Assembly (NCBI GenBank): GCA_013176395.1
Contig: JABMLP010000003.1
Coordinates: 1,240,001-1,304,000, forward strand
DNA from: Venturia oleaginea
Taxonomy: Eukaryota; Ascomycota; Dothideomycetes; Venturiales; Venturiaceae
DNA length: 64,000 bases
Direction: 5' to 3'
The position numbers were made by a program, and so were the translations under genes. The notes beneath the pieces are model-generated. The model saw nothing but the letters and a program-made list of their open reading frames with translations, made no database searches and was not told the DNA's origin. The stretch's first letter is position 1. The number at the start of each line of letters is the position of its first letter. Below are positions 1 through 11,392 of this stretch, in pieces.

Positions 1-1
1 C

Positions 2-613
2 ATGGGTGATCTCATCGAAGAGTGCCGTAATGAAAAGGTCATCTTCCACCCACGGTACTGGGCTGAAGTCAGTGATGACGCCAAGGACTTCATCAAAAGC
101 CTTCTCAAGGCCGACCCAAAGAAGCGACCAACCAGCTCGGTATGTGCATCCTATCTTTGTTGAAAACTTATGCTGACAAACTATTAGGCAGCCCTCAAAC
201 ACCGCTGGCTATGCGGCGAGACAGCCTCCAACTATGATTTGCTGCCTGAAATTCGCTCTTTCTGTGTTAAGGCTCGTCTCAAGCGCGGTATTGACATGAT
301 CAAGCTTGCCAATCGCATCGAAGCACTCAAGCAACAGGAAGACTTTTCGGAAGACACGCCTGGTGACGGCGACGTCCCTGCTCAGGCCCTCGAGGCAGTG
401 GGGGAAAAATTAGCCGCAGGAGATTTCTCAACGGGTCTCAAGCCCGACGAGAACAAGGCTGAAGGTGCCACCAAGCAAAAGCCATCGCTGAGCAGACTAG
501 CTCGTGGCGCTATTTTCAAGGAAGTTGTGTTGGCCAAGGTTCGAGAGGAGAAGGAAGCTCTGAAGCAGAAAGAGCTTGAAGAGAAGACTGCTGCTTTGAC
601 GGTCAAGAAGTGA
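2..613 (+). CDS. Calcium/calmodulin-dependent protein kinase, C-terminal part (partial, 5' end outside window)
   Basis: Two exons are visible (2-139 and 188-613), joined in phase 0 across a GTATGT...TTAG intron with a CTGAC branch. The first exon encodes the end of a Ser/Thr kinase catalytic domain: a conserved FHPRYW stretch, then SDDAKDFIKSLL, DPKKRP and AALKHRWL, which are kinase subdomains X-XI. The tail contains SFCVKARLKRGIDMIKLANR, a basic amphipathic helix typical of the autoinhibitory and calmodulin-binding region of fungal CaMKI-type kinases, followed by a charged K/E-rich end. The family phosphorylates Ser/Thr targets when Ca2+/calmodulin binds the tail. The N-terminal lobe (ATP loop, HRD, DFG) lies left of the window, so catalytic competence cannot be judged. 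The family call is firm; the exact paralogue is inferred. Confidence 0.85.
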
Positions 614-1216
614 GGTCCCTCAATTTGATTTGCAAGAGAAAAGATTATGATTTATCTTGGTTGACGCTGGATGGCGTATGGAATTGGCAGGATCGATATA
701 TTATGGATTAATCACCCGTGGCCTACTAGCGATGAACATGGCAGTGAGGGTTCCTTTGCTTGCTTGGGTAGGTTTCCCTCAATAATCCTCGTAGTCATGA
801 TGGAATATTTGTTTAGCAAGGTCTGGTCTGTTCGGTAGATAACCCCCTTTGGCTCCTAGGAAAACATGCTGCACTATTTTCAGAACTGTCTCACTGTCGA
901 TGTCATGGCTTATACCGTCTTTTAATATGCATGGTGATTATATGATATATAAACGACGAGCATTCAATGTCTGGAGCCAGAATGTCTGCCAGTTGGAAGT
1001 TTGCTCGCCAGAACAAGGTTCTTGGCGTTGCGCATGACTAGCGCCCAACTTCGCGGTCCTGGGCAGGAACCACCACGGCTGGAGAGAGGCAGAGTCGCAG
1101 ACCCAACGATCAGAGACGGACCCATCGCGAAAACCCCAAGACAAAAAATATAATTTCCCATTGGGCAACGCGACTTCTAGCAACGAGAAAGTGCATGCGA
1201 CTGCACTGCTGCTGAA
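614..1216. other. Intergenic: kinase 3' flank and RSC4 upstream region
   Basis: No coding signal is convincing here. The small ORFs on both strands (for example 849-1037 and 938-1183) have no recognisable motif. The stretch presumably holds the kinase 3' UTR and the promoter and 5' UTR of the bromodomain gene. It contains no clear repeat. Confidence 0.5.
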
Positions 1217-3854
1217 ATGGAGGGCGCATCCAAGCGACGAGCCACGCTGTCAAACGGCGACCAACCTCCAGCGAAGAGGGTCAAGGTAAGTCATTGCATC
1301 TGTCATTGTTGATTGTTGTATTGTATTGCTCGAGATGCGCATTGGAAATGGGCACCGCACGCAAAGTCTTACGGGCGACAACCTGGACAAACACCACCAC
1401 CAGAAAGCGGTCGAGCTCCCCCCGAAAGACTACCTATTCATCACCGCACACTCCCGCAACAAGATACTGTCCCTCACTAGCCTCTGCACGCGATGAAGAC
1501 CAGAAATAAACAGCTGGCAGCACTGGAAACCCATGGCTAACCACTCTTCACCTCTCTACAGGGCGCACCCCATGCTCCTCCAGAAACCCCCGAGACAACG
1601 ACGGAAGTTGGATTGAAGTTCCTAGAGAACTTGAAGAATGCAAAGGACAAAACGTACGTCTCATTCGGGGTGCAGTATCCCGGCGCAGGACTTCTTGTAC
1701 CTCCAATATAGTTCAGTGCTAAAGTCTACACAGCGGACGCCCAATAGCCACCGAGTTCCTCAGACTTCCCGACCGAGTAAATGCGACCCCTTCCATAGCA
1801 AAGACACGCGCTTACCTCTCTACCCCTTCTAGAATCTATATCCCCAATACTACAACGAAATACGGTTACCGATAGCCTTGGACACAATCGAGGTAAGTCT
1901 CATAGTTGACCACCAACGGACTACTGGTGCACCAAAGAACAAGCACACTGGGACATTTGCTGTAGGCAATTACAGAGGACAAAAAGCTGACAGTTGTTTG
2001 CACAGAGAAAACTGATACGTGGGGAATATGCCAATCTCACTGCTGTTGAGAGCGACGCAAAGCGCATGGTCGCAAACGCGAAGCAGTTCAACGACAAAAA
2101 GTCGGTTGTATACGAGGATGCTGAACGAGTGAGGAAGACGGCATCGAACTTCATGACGAAGCACAACCCAGCCTACAGGGACAGTAACTACGTTGCTCAA
2201 CCTACACCAATTCCTGAAGATCTTATGAATGGATCGCACGCACCTACAGGGAATGGCACACCACACACACAGAGTGTGCGATTGACCTTTGGAAAACATA
2301 AGCCATCTTCGACACCACAGCCAGCGAGAGCTGCAGTGGCATCACCGAAAGAGCCTACGCTAGCTGTTGAGAAACTTGGTGACTTTAGGGGCATGACATT
2401 TCAGCAGGCACAAGAACAACTACTAAATGAGTGCATCGACCATGAAGAGGGTGGTGCACTTATATTTACAGCATTTATCAACCTTCCACCGAGGTCACTA
2501 ACGGATTACTACCAGCTTATCAAGCAACCGATGTCACTCAAAGGTGTGCAAAAGAAAGTCCGCGGCCAGCGTGGAAGAGATGCAGCGACGGGAAAAACTG
2601 ACCTCAAGAGCTGGCAAGCGCTTGAGGATGAAATGAGCCTCATATGGACCAATGCACAGGAATACAACCAAGATGGAAGCCCCCTTTTCAATCTGGCCGG
2701 CGAGCTTGAGACGTTCTTTCGCAATCGCCTCGCAATCGCCAAAAAACAGGTGCGACAGCCGACACAACCCACACTCAAGCTCAAGGTCGCACCCGCGGCA
2801 CCTGCTGCGTCGAAGCCATCCATCAAACTCAAATTTGGTGGTTCCAAAGCGAGTCCTGGTGCAGCCTCCCCAGCTCCAAGTGCTGCTAGCCCTGCTGTCA
2901 TGGACCGTAGTACTCCGGGCGTCATTGTACACAACGAAGCTCTCGAGCGCCAGAAAGAGATGGTAGCATCGGCGATGAATGGAGACCAGCGTTCACGTGG
3001 ACGGCCACCTTCTCAACAACCAACGGCCCCTCAAGTCCGCAATCCTTTTGGTGGCTCGCGGTTTGGTTCCAACTCTACGCCAATACCATCGCTGGCTACT
3101 GCTGGATCTCCACCGGCACATACGAACGGCGTCAAGAACGAGGCTCCGGTCAGGCAGTCACCTGGGCCAAATCCGGTCCGACCAAGCAGTGCAGCATCTT
3201 CACATATGCCTCCTTCGATGCTACCGCCGCAGGGCGTGACTCCCCGTGTTCCTAGTGGCAGCCCGTACCCACAGCAGCAGCAGCCGCAACAAATACAACC
3301 CTCGACCTACCAGACGAGCCAAAATCATTATCAACAACCGCAATATCAAGTCCAGAATGGCTTCGTCCATACGCGGCCTACTGGTCAAAGTAAGCACATG
3401 TGTGCAACTTCTGCGTTTTCTAAACTAACTATCTCCAGATGGCTCAAGCTCAATCCTTCCAGACCTTACTCTTAGCACGCATCCTGCTCTGAAGCTAGTG
3501 AAGCCGCTCACGGTGAAGATTCCTGCCCACCCTACAATCACACAACAGTCGATCACACTGACTGTACCGCACACGCACCAATATTTCCAAGTTGTCCCGC
3601 ATATTCCAGTAGGATTTACCCAACGCCCGTATCGAGTCTTCGTCACTGTGAATGGGCAGCGTATGAGCGAGACCATCAAGCCTGGTGTTGAGAGAGACAA
3701 GTCAAGGCCTATATTTGAAGCTAGGCTGGAAAGGGGCACTGTGGGGAGGATTGAAGTTGAGGTTCTTGCTGGCAAAGGTCCTTCTGGCAAAAGTGGGAAA
3801 GAGGAGGTGGAGTGGGAGAAATGCACTGTTTTTGTTCATGTTCGGAGAGATTAA
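1217..3854 (+). CDS. rsc4: RSC4-like tandem bromodomain protein of the RSC chromatin-remodelling complex
   Basis: Model of six exons: 1217-1285, 1562-1653, 1734-1776, 1833-1892, 2006-3389 and 3439-3854. All junctions are phase-consistent and give 687 aa. The first bromodomain is split over the small exons (from GLKFLENLKNAKDKT through LYPQYYNEIRLPIAL to NAKQFNDKKS, about residues 35-135). The second lies in the large exon (IDHEEGGALIFTAFINLPPR, YYQLIKQPMSL, WTNAQEYNQDGSPLF). A Pro/Gln/Ser-rich linker follows, then a conserved C-terminal domain (LVKPLTVKIPAHPTITQQSI ... VFVHVRRD). Bromodomains bind acetyl-lysine on histone tails; in yeast Rsc4 the tandem pair targets RSC to acetylated H3K14. 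Two domains plus the C-terminal domain favour Rsc4 over Rsc1/2, which carry BAH domains. The first intron (276 nt) could hide a further small exon. Confidence 0.85.
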
Positions 3855-4482
3855 AGGGGGTTCATTGTCTCTTCCAGCGGAGTTATGAGGGACACTGTTT
3901 TTCTGTTATCATTACATAGACCTTCCCACGGCTTGTTAAGGCTGATCAGATGCCTTTGACGGAAGTTGGGATGGGTTCCTCTGCGGCTTCGACTTGTGGT
4001 AATAGGCGCAATTATGGATAGCAGGAGGATATTATTAGGATGCATTTACAGTACTGATAGTATCTAGTCGATAATGAGTATTTCACTGCCTGTCCTTGCT
4101 TGCGACATTCCTAACACGGAAATGCGCTAGAAGATTCCAACGGCTTTCTCATTTCCCTGTTCGACCTCACATCAGCAATTCTGCGTGTCTTCGCTCTTTC
4201 ATCGAATTGCGTCGCAAAGATGATGTTTTGAACCATGGCTCAAAGAAATAACTACTAAGAGTAGTTACGAAAATATCAAAGTGGTTAAGAAAAAGAACTA
4301 CCCTCTTATCTATCTTATCTACCCCTACCTAAAATACAAATCTCCCTTAATGTCACCGCTAGTAGTAACTCATGAAAGGCGTGAGCAGCAATCAGGTATG
4401 GACTAAATGTGATAGTGAACTACAGGTAGCTATGTAAATGGGGGCTGGGGGCAAGACCTGCTTATAGGTCTTGCTGTGGCCC
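3855..4482. other. Intergenic, AT-rich, no gene seen
   Basis: Downstream flank of the RSC4-like gene. From about 4240 the sequence becomes purine/AT-rich and carries a motif (AAAGAACTACCCTC then TATCTATCTTATC) that recurs near 4740, 10970 and 11130, on both sides of the LINE. No ORF has recognisable content. Confidence 0.5.
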
Positions 4483-4618
4483 GTGTACTGTGGCGCCCTG
4501 TTAGGTGCTTGGACACTGTGGTTGTTCCAGTAGCCTAGCAAGCCGTCCCATGGCTCGTGTACTGTGGCGCCTTGTTAGGTGCTTGAACACTGTGGTTGTT
4601 CCAGTAGCCTAGCAAGCC
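4483..4618 (+). repeat. Two-copy direct tandem repeat, 74-bp period
   Basis: A block beginning GTGTACTGTGGCGCC at 4483 is repeated from 4557. Each copy runs about 62 bp to AGTAGCCTAGCAAGCC, with a 12-bp joint. The copies differ at only about two positions (CCCTG/CCTTG and TTGGACAC/TTGAACAC), so the duplication is recent. It sits just outside the 3' end of the LINE, in non-coding sequence. Confidence 0.85.
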
Positions 4619-4654
4619 TTCATTCACACTTAACTATACTTCTTCTAAAGCGAG

Positions 4655-4765
4655 AGTAGACAAAATCCTCGTTGACGAGTAGGAAAGTAGAAAAAGAGTT
4701 AAGAATAACTACTAGGAATAACTAGATACTAGTAGAAAAAGAACTACCCTCTATGTTACGCTGAA
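4655..4765 (+). repeat. Flanking repeat unit, left copy (CTCGTTGACGAG type)
   Basis: Unit with GCGAGAGTAGACAAAATCCT, then CTCGTTGACGAG (a short near-palindrome), an A/G-rich stretch, GATACTAGTAGAA and AACTACCCTC. A related unit in the same orientation lies at about 11037-11155 on the other side of the LINE, with a shorter one at 11283-11320. The function is unknown; they may be an older repeat into which the LINE inserted. Confidence 0.5.
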
Positions 4766-5188
4766 CGAGCAAAACAGAGTTATTCGGAAGTAGATTCAAC
4801 ACGAACTTAACGATAGGAGCCGATGAACAGAACGAGTGTCACCCTGTGACTTGACTGTATTGACTGCAGAGGTTAAGTACACCGTTGCATCTGCATGATT
4901 GATTGATTGATGGATTGATTTTATCCTACTCGGTTGCAGCCGCTTAATCACGCAGCTATGCCCGGTTAGGGGGACTTCATCAGACAGCCGACACGTGATA
5001 TGATCTACCACGTCCCACTTCGCCCTGCTTACCAAAACAAGACCAGCTATCCCCTCGATCCCCCCTCTCTTCCCTCAACCACTATTTCCAAATGCCCAAT
5101 GGCTCTTGTAAATGTCGGTTGTTCTACCAGTACATCTGTGCTATCTAGATTCCGGGAGGCAATACCTCATATTTCGCTTTCCGTCTAC

Positions 5189-8100
5189 CTACAGTCTCCC
5201 CTCAATGCTCAGCGTCGTCTGCGCGTTTTCGATCCCACTATGCCCAAGGACCCGCGTCTGTTCCATGAATCTGATAGCTTTTGTGGCTAACTTATGCGTA
5301 GTCAAGATATTCCGGAGGTTGTTTCGTCCTGGGAAGCGGCCCAACTCGTCTCTCCGGATGTCCCGGAACTTACGGCATTCCAGGAGGATATGGGCTACGG
5401 TCTGCATCCCTTCACGGCAGTCACACCTAGAGTCTGGGATACCTTGGACACGTCGGCTGAAGAGGAAGGCCTTGAGCCCTATCTTTTCAGTTCTCATCTG
5501 TACGAGGATCGCACTTTCTCGCTTGCTCCGGTCTTGATGGAGTTGGAGCACCCTTTTAGTAGGCTTAGGTGTGTATCTCCTCGTGGCTTTCCCCTTTGTC
5601 TCGGATTTCCAGCTAGTCAACCATTGTTTATTCACTACCTTCCAGCACCACGTCTTGATTGTCGTTCTTAGCGGGTACAGTTCCGGTGGCATATCAGCTC
5701 TTGGTCCTTTCTCTCCGTCTTCTCTCCATCCAGTGGCCTCCCTGGCGGCTTGGTCAGCGGCCTCGTTCCCGTCAATTCCCTCGTGGGCAGGGATCCATCG
5801 GATGTTCACGATAGCTCCGTACTCGTGAAGTTGTGTGATCCGTTGTACAATCCGCTTGACAATGTATGCTCCTGATCGGCCTTCCGGCCTTGTCAGCGAG
5901 CGTATCGCTGCCTGGTTGTCGGTGAAGATATTGATGTCTCTCCGTTCGTTTCCTGCCTCGATGTCTGTTTGAACCATATGCAGCGCTAGATTTATTCCTT
6001 GAAGTTCAGCTGCGTACACCGTGGAGGTCGTCTCAGGGCCCATATACGTGCTTCTCGTCTGTCTTTTCAGCGGCCAGACTGCTGCAGCGCCTGTATGTCC
6101 GTCTATGCTACTCCCATCTGTATAGATGCAAATATTACCCTCGACTCTAGTGATGGAGTCGTGCTCAGAGTGTGCCGCTTCATCGCTTGGTGCGATATGT
6201 GTCTTTGGGCCTTGCCACCATGGTGCTGCTACGAACGGCGGGATTGTCTCTCGCTTGTCGAGATTTGCTGCTCCTTTCTCTTCGGCGTGTCGATATATGT
6301 TGTATAATGGGCTATCGTAGCTTGCTCGTTGTCTTGACCTTGGTTCTCCGAATTGAGTATCTAGCAGTTTAGGGAGGTCTTGGCACGTGAGTATACGGCT
6401 GAGGGTTTCGGTGTTGTGTTTCCAGATCTGTTGTTCGACTGGGAGCAGGTAGGTCTCTATGTCGAGGGCGACTCTGGATGTCGCTTTGAACGCTCCACAG
6501 ATAATTCGTGCTGCACGTGCTTGGATTGACTGAAGTGTGTCGAGCGTTTTTCTCGTGTATGGTTTTCCCCTCATTCCTGAATTCGACCAGATTGAACACG
6601 CGTACATCATCTGAGGGACTACTACTCCGCGGTAGATTTTTCGCATATCTAGCAGACTGACGCCCCATGTTGAGCTGCCCAGAGAGCACAGTGCGTTCAC
6701 TGTTTTTGTAGTTTTCCGCTTGATTTCTTCGATGTGTTCCTTCCATTGGAGTTTGCTGTCTAGCGTTACGCCTAGATATTTGCACGTTGTCTTAGGCGCA
6801 ATGCATCCCCATGCCGTTTGAACGGGCTGTTGTGTGTTTATACGGGTGCGTCTTCTTGTGAAGTGTGTCAGTTGGAACTTTTCTGGGGCGAATTTTGATG
6901 CATGTGTCTTTGCCCAACAGTTTGCCTTTTCCAGCGCGTTTTCGAGTTTCTTGCACGTTTCTTCTGTTGTGTTGCCCCATGTAAGTATGGCTGCGTCATC
7001 GATATAGCCTGTAGCTGCAGTATCGTCGCCTGAGTCGCATTGCTCAATAAGGTCAGAGTTGTAGTATATGTATAAGATGGGGGATAGGGGCGATCCCTGT
7101 GGTACCCCAGTCTCGACCGTGTACTCGTCAGATTCGTAGCCATCGATGACAATTCGCGTGCGTCTATCGCTCAGGAAGCTAGCAATCCATCGTACTGTTC
7201 TCTCATCAACTTTTCTTTTCCGAAGATTGTGTAGGAGTCTCTAGTGGGATACGGTTGTCGAAGGCGCCTGACACGTCAAGGAGCAGTAGGCTAGCGACTT
7301 GTCCTTTTCCGTTGTTCCAAGCGTTGTAGATTCTCTCGATTACAGCGTGTAGTGCGTGTTCCGTTGACCTTAACTTCCTGCCTCCCATGTGCATCCTTGG
7401 GATGACTTGGTGTGTTTCCACCAGGTAGCTAAGTCTCTTAGCGATTACTGCGTCCATGGCCTTGCCAATCGTATTCAGGAGCGCAATAGGTCGGTATGCC
7501 TTTGGAGTCGAGTAGTCGTCCTTCCCTGGTTTGCGTAGCACTACCGTGGTCGAGCTTTGGAAATGTGTCGGGTAGTGGCCCAGTTGTAGGCTCTGGTTCA
7601 TGATTGTCGCCAGGTGTCCCACCAACATGTAAGATGCCGTCTGCAAGGCCTTGTTTGGGATCCCATCCGGTCCCGGGGCCTTGAAGGGTGACGCTGCTTG
7701 TATTGCGTCCAGTACCTCCTTCTCAGTAACGTTTGGCATTGGTATACAATCATCATATCTTGCATCCTGTAGATCGTCGAGGTCTGCTTCTGGCGGTGCT
7801 GGGAAGAAGGCGTCCCGAAGGAGAATCATTTTTGCCGAGGGTGTAGTAGCCTGGTTGCCGGTCGTCGGACACTTGATAATTGGCGTCACACTTGGGGGCT
7901 GGCTTTCTCTATTGCGCGCCCACTTGGCTATTTTCCAGAGGGATTCAGTGGAGCTTGCTGCCATTTCTACGCGGTCTCTGTGTGCTTGCCGGAGCGCCTT
8001 CTTGATCGTCCGTGTCTTGTGGTTCCTCGCCTCACGGTAGTTTTCCCATGTCTCCTCCGTGTGTCTTCTCTCGTGTATGCGCCTTAGACGTTTTGTATCT

Positions 8101-9071
8101 GCCAATGCTCTCGAGCATGTTCCGTCCCATCCCTCTTTCGCCTTGGTGCATGGTCTTGTGAGGGGAATTGTCTTCGCTGCTGCATCTTTGATCGCTTTGA
8201 CTAACTCCATCGTGTACATGTCTAGCGCTGCTTTCGTCCTTGGTCTCCTTCGTGCCGGTAGGGTGTCTCTGAGCGTCCCGCAGAACTCCTTGCAGTCTAG
8301 GAGTTTCCAGTTGCATCCTGGCCTGATTTCCGTGGAGCGCGTCCGGAGATCCAGTATGATGCTGATGGGGAGGTGGTCTGAGTCGTGGTCTAGCTCTCTG
8401 TCTACTCTGCTACTGATGGTCCTGTCAATCAAGCCTAATGTCATCCAGCACATATCAATCGTCGTCCTGCTGCTGCCTTCTTCGTACGTTACCGTTCCGG
8501 GCTGCAGCATGCTTGACATATCAAATCTCTCCATAATTTCGATAAGTTCTTCCGCTTCTCGGTCTTCGTGTACGACCTGCGCTCCACCCCACATTCTATG
8601 GTGTAAGTTCAAGTCGCCTAATACCATCTGTTCTTTCAGCGCGTGTTCCTCCAATCGAGCTCTTAGGGTCGGCAGTGAGCTGATGCGGTTTGGCATGTTT
8701 TGGACCGTATTGTAGACGTTGTGTATTACCAGCTCGTTTTCTGTTTGATCGCCATTGCTGATACTGATTCTCAATGAGCAGACGTCTCTTGTGTGCTGTT
8801 CGAATTGCAGGCTGCCGTGGTCTAGCCTTTTGTTGACAAAGAAACACACCCTTGCTGGGCCATCCTCCTTGTTCGTTGTCGGATAGTATAAGTGGAATAT
8901 ATTCTTCGCTGGGTGGTGTGTTGTCGACATGAAGGGGTTGCGCCACGGTTCTTGGATAGCAATAATATCGTATTCTGCTACTCTTGGATCACGGAGTAGA
9001 GTTGCCATAACCGTATCCCTTGATTTGCGTACGTTGTACTGTAGTATATTAAGTTGGTCCTTCTCTTTCAT
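5189..9071 (-). pseudogene. LINE ORF2: APE endonuclease / reverse transcriptase / RNase H polyprotein, frameshifted
   Basis: Reads from the ATG at 9071. The first part (9071-7206, 621 codons) holds the APE-type endonuclease (ILQYNVRKSRDTVM, IAIQEPWRNP, GDLNLHH, SDHLPI) and the start of the RT (GKDDYSTPKAYRPIALLN, LLLLDVSGAFDN). One extra base near 7253-7254 shifts the frame, and the restored frame meets a TAG at 7243-7241 a few codons later. After this the frame is open to 5189. It contains the RT core (VPQGSPLSPILY, GYIDDAAIL, with YIDD as the catalytic box), RNase H (IYTDGS, AELQGI, FTDNQAA, IPAHEGIDGNEAAD) and a C-terminal Cys/His motif (CDCREGMQTVAHILLEC). Two closely spaced lesions in an otherwise open frame suggest a fairly young copy. 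A complete polyprotein cannot be made from this copy. Confidence 0.85.
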
Positions 9072-10694
9072 AGATCCGAGTCCTCATCGATTTCCATGTA
9101 TTGTGTGTTTCTACATGTTAGGGTATTGCCCTCTAGCGCCTCAAGCGCCCTCCTCGACATCTTCGTTGCTCTTTGTGGCCTTTGACTCTGGTGTGATCCT
9201 TCGTTCTCCTTGTCTCCTGGAGCAGGTCTCTTTTGTCCATTTCCAGGTAATAGTTGCATCCCTCTGGTCCTTGGCCCTTGGCGTGAGGTCAGGTCTGTGG
9301 TTGACCTCGTTCTTCCAGGAGGTTCTCGGGCGGAATTTTGAATAGGTATTTCATCACAGGTGAACATCGTAGGGTGATACCGAGGTCTGTTCGCGTACGC
9401 TGCCTTTGTCCGAGTGAGTTCCTCCTTCCTAGTTGGGCATTGTTGACTCCATGCTTCATGGGCTCCCTGGCAGTTGGCGCATTTCCTAGGTGTGGTCTGT
9501 CCAGTCTTCGAAGGGCAGTCCCTAGAACTATGTTCTTGCGCACAGTAGCCACATGTTTTCGCTGCTTTGCATTGAGTTCCTATGTGGCCGTATTTGTAGC
9601 ACTGAAAGCACTGCTTCAGTCGGCATTGTCTCTCATATCGTTCGCTTTGACACATCTCCCCTTGCCACACCAGACCTTCATCGATGATCTTGTTTGCGTC
9701 CTCAGGCTTGGTGAACTCGATGATGACCGACGACATCGCTTTTGTTGGCGCCTTCCGGGTCAACCATCCAATGTATTTGATGTCCGCGGTTGGAATAAAC
9801 GGCTTATTGTCTTGCAGAATGGCGTCTCTAGTTTCCTCGAATTTGTCTGTATTCATCGTACTAGTACGTATGCCATGTACAAGAACGCCATACGTTGGAT
9901 TTCGTACTGACGTCCCGTTCCCAATACGTGGGGTCCAGTCCTCCGTGAATTGTCTGAGAAGCTGCATTTCACTATTTGTCGCCGTTCTGATGCTCAGATC
10001 TCCGCTTTTGAGCTGGTTAGCAGACATGATCTTTAGATTGGCTATATGTTCGTTTTGACTTTGGGAAATGGCTCGGTCAACGTGGGCTTTTAAATTGCCT
10101 GGATTCATTGCGCGTAGGCTCTGGATCGTTTGTGCGTTCCTGATGTTTACGATAATCTCACGTCGGACCGTCGCGGTTGACACTTTGGGTTTGTATGCTA
10201 TGTGTGCTTGTAGCTAGCCCTCCTCGGGTAGCGGCAGCAGCATAGCTCATTGGCATGCCTGTTTGGAATTGTGTCCCTTTGTTCTTGATATCACTCGCTA
10301 TTCCTGCAACGGTCTTGCTCACCTCTGTTGCCTCTTTCGCTGCCGTTTTCGCTTCCTCACCAATAGTGATGTTCTTCTGTGTGTCTGTTCTCAGAGCTTT
10401 AAGTTCTCCCTTTATCCCAGCTATCTCCTTCGCCGTTTCCTTTGTGTCTTGAGTCATCTCAGTGTGTATAATGCGTAGTTGATCGTGGACGGTTGTCATA
10501 TCGGGGGTCCTTTGGGCCTTTGCAATCAAGGGCAGCATCGTCGTGATAATTGCCTTTACTTGGTCTGGGGGTACAGGTAGAGCCTGTCCGCTTTCGAGGT
10601 AGAGTAATGCGTTTCGAAGGTGCCTTGTGATTTGTGTAGCGTGCTCATGAAGTCCGGTCGGCCAGACCACCTCTTGAGGCCACGGTATTGTCAT
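9068..10694 (-). pseudogene. LINE ORF1: gag-like nucleic-acid-binding protein, frameshifted
   Basis: The N-terminal half (10694-10158, 178 codons) is predicted coiled-coil or charged (KETAKEIAGIKGELKALRTD). The C-terminal half (10183-9068) is in another frame and carries three CCHC-type knuckles: CFQCYKYGHIGTQC, CGYCAQEHSSRDC and CANCQGAHEAWSQQC. The two frames overlap, and the natural join is at the ACCCAAAGTG tract (10184-10189), so a one-base indel broke the gene. The stop codon overlaps the ORF2 start as ATGA (9071-9068). ORF1 proteins of this group bind element RNA in the RNP used for target-primed reverse transcription. Confidence 0.8.
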
Positions 10695-11036
10695 CTCTCG
10701 TTTCTACGCGCTGGGCGACGCGTCGAGCCTAGAACAACCTGAGCCCTCTTGAGGCGATGTGTATTTGCGTTATAATTATTCAGTTTCAAAGATCTCAGTT
10801 CTCTCTGTTGTGGTGTTTTTCTGCATGCATATATATGCATGTCAATGCATTCCTTGGCATCTATCACGTGCACTATGCCTGAGGTATCAAGGACTGGCAT
10901 GCCACTGTTCAACACTCTAACTCTTATCTATCAAGAAGAAGAAGAAGAAGAAGAAGAAGAAGAAAGAAACTACTACTATCCTATCCTATCCCATCTCATC
11001 TCATTTAAAATCCAATCCTCCTAAGCCACGCCATAA

Positions 11037-11320
11037 AGCGAGCGAAAACAAACTTCTCGTTAGCGAGTAAGTAAGAAAGGAGAAAAGGAAGGAAGGAAAA
11101 AAAGAAAGACTACTTTAAATATCTAGGTACTCGTAGAACAAAACTACCACTATCCTATCCTATTCTATCTCATCCCATCTCATCCCATCTCATCCCATCT
11201 CATCTCACCTATCCCCCCAACCACCCCCCCCCCCCCCCCAAAAAAAAAAACTCGCCCAAAAACTCGCTGCACAAACTCCCGTCAGCGAGCGTAAAAAAAA
11301 TCCTCGTTAGCGAGGGCAAA
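11037..11320 (+). repeat. Flanking repeat units, right side, with C/A homopolymer tract
   Basis: Two units related to the left-flank repeat. One at about 11037 has GCGAGCGAAAACAAACTT, then CTCGTTAGCGAG. Another at about 11283 has GCGAGCGTAAAAAAAATC, then the same 12-mer. Between them are CTATCCTATCC/CATCCCATCT-type pyrimidine repeats and a run of about 16 C followed by about 11 A (11224-11250). The sequence is non-coding and low-complexity. Confidence 0.6.
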
Positions 11321-11392
11321 AAATCAAAGAAAATAACAACCACCAACCCCTCCAAACCCCCCGCCAGAATATTCCCTCCACCCCCTCCAACA

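Larger units (their letters stand above)
4890..10970 (-). mobile_element. Non-LTR retrotransposon (LINE, Tad/I-type with RNase H), broken
   Basis: Minus-strand element of about 6 kb. It has ORF1 (gag-like, CCHC knuckles; 10694-9068) and ORF2 (APE endonuclease, reverse transcriptase, RNase H, terminal Cys/His motif; 9071-5189). After the ORF2 stop the minus strand ends in a short (ATCA)n-like tail (plus strand 4892-4920, TGATTGATTGATTGATGG), a typical non-poly(A) LINE 3' end. Upstream of ORF1 is a 5' UTR and a (GAA)n tract at about 10936-10967 (plus strand). Both ORFs carry disabling lesions. No target-site duplication could be identified, so the outer limits are approximate. Domain order and RNase H point to the Tad1/I group common in ascomycetes. 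Confidence 0.85.

Noticed and set aside
382..606. Antisense ORF over the kinase tail
   Set aside because: It is the mirror of the coding exon, rich in Ser/Phe/Ala, with no start context or motif.
2509..2934. Antisense ORFs over the RSC4 exon (2509-2934, 2534-2932)
   Set aside because: Shadows of the bromodomain coding frame.
6868..7152. Separate minus-strand ORFs in the middle of ORF2 (6868-7152, 6369-6785)
   Set aside because: The true ORF2 frame is open through this region; it simply lacks a start codon between the TAG and 6700.
7651..8715. Plus-strand ORFs over the LINE (7651-8040, 8059-8715)
   Set aside because: They lie antisense to the endonuclease/RT frame and show only low-quality hydrophobic sequence.
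10936..10967. (GAA)n tract as a LINE 5' terminus or TSD
   Set aside because: It is a simple repeat; no matching duplication was found at the other end,so it cannot be used to define the element border.
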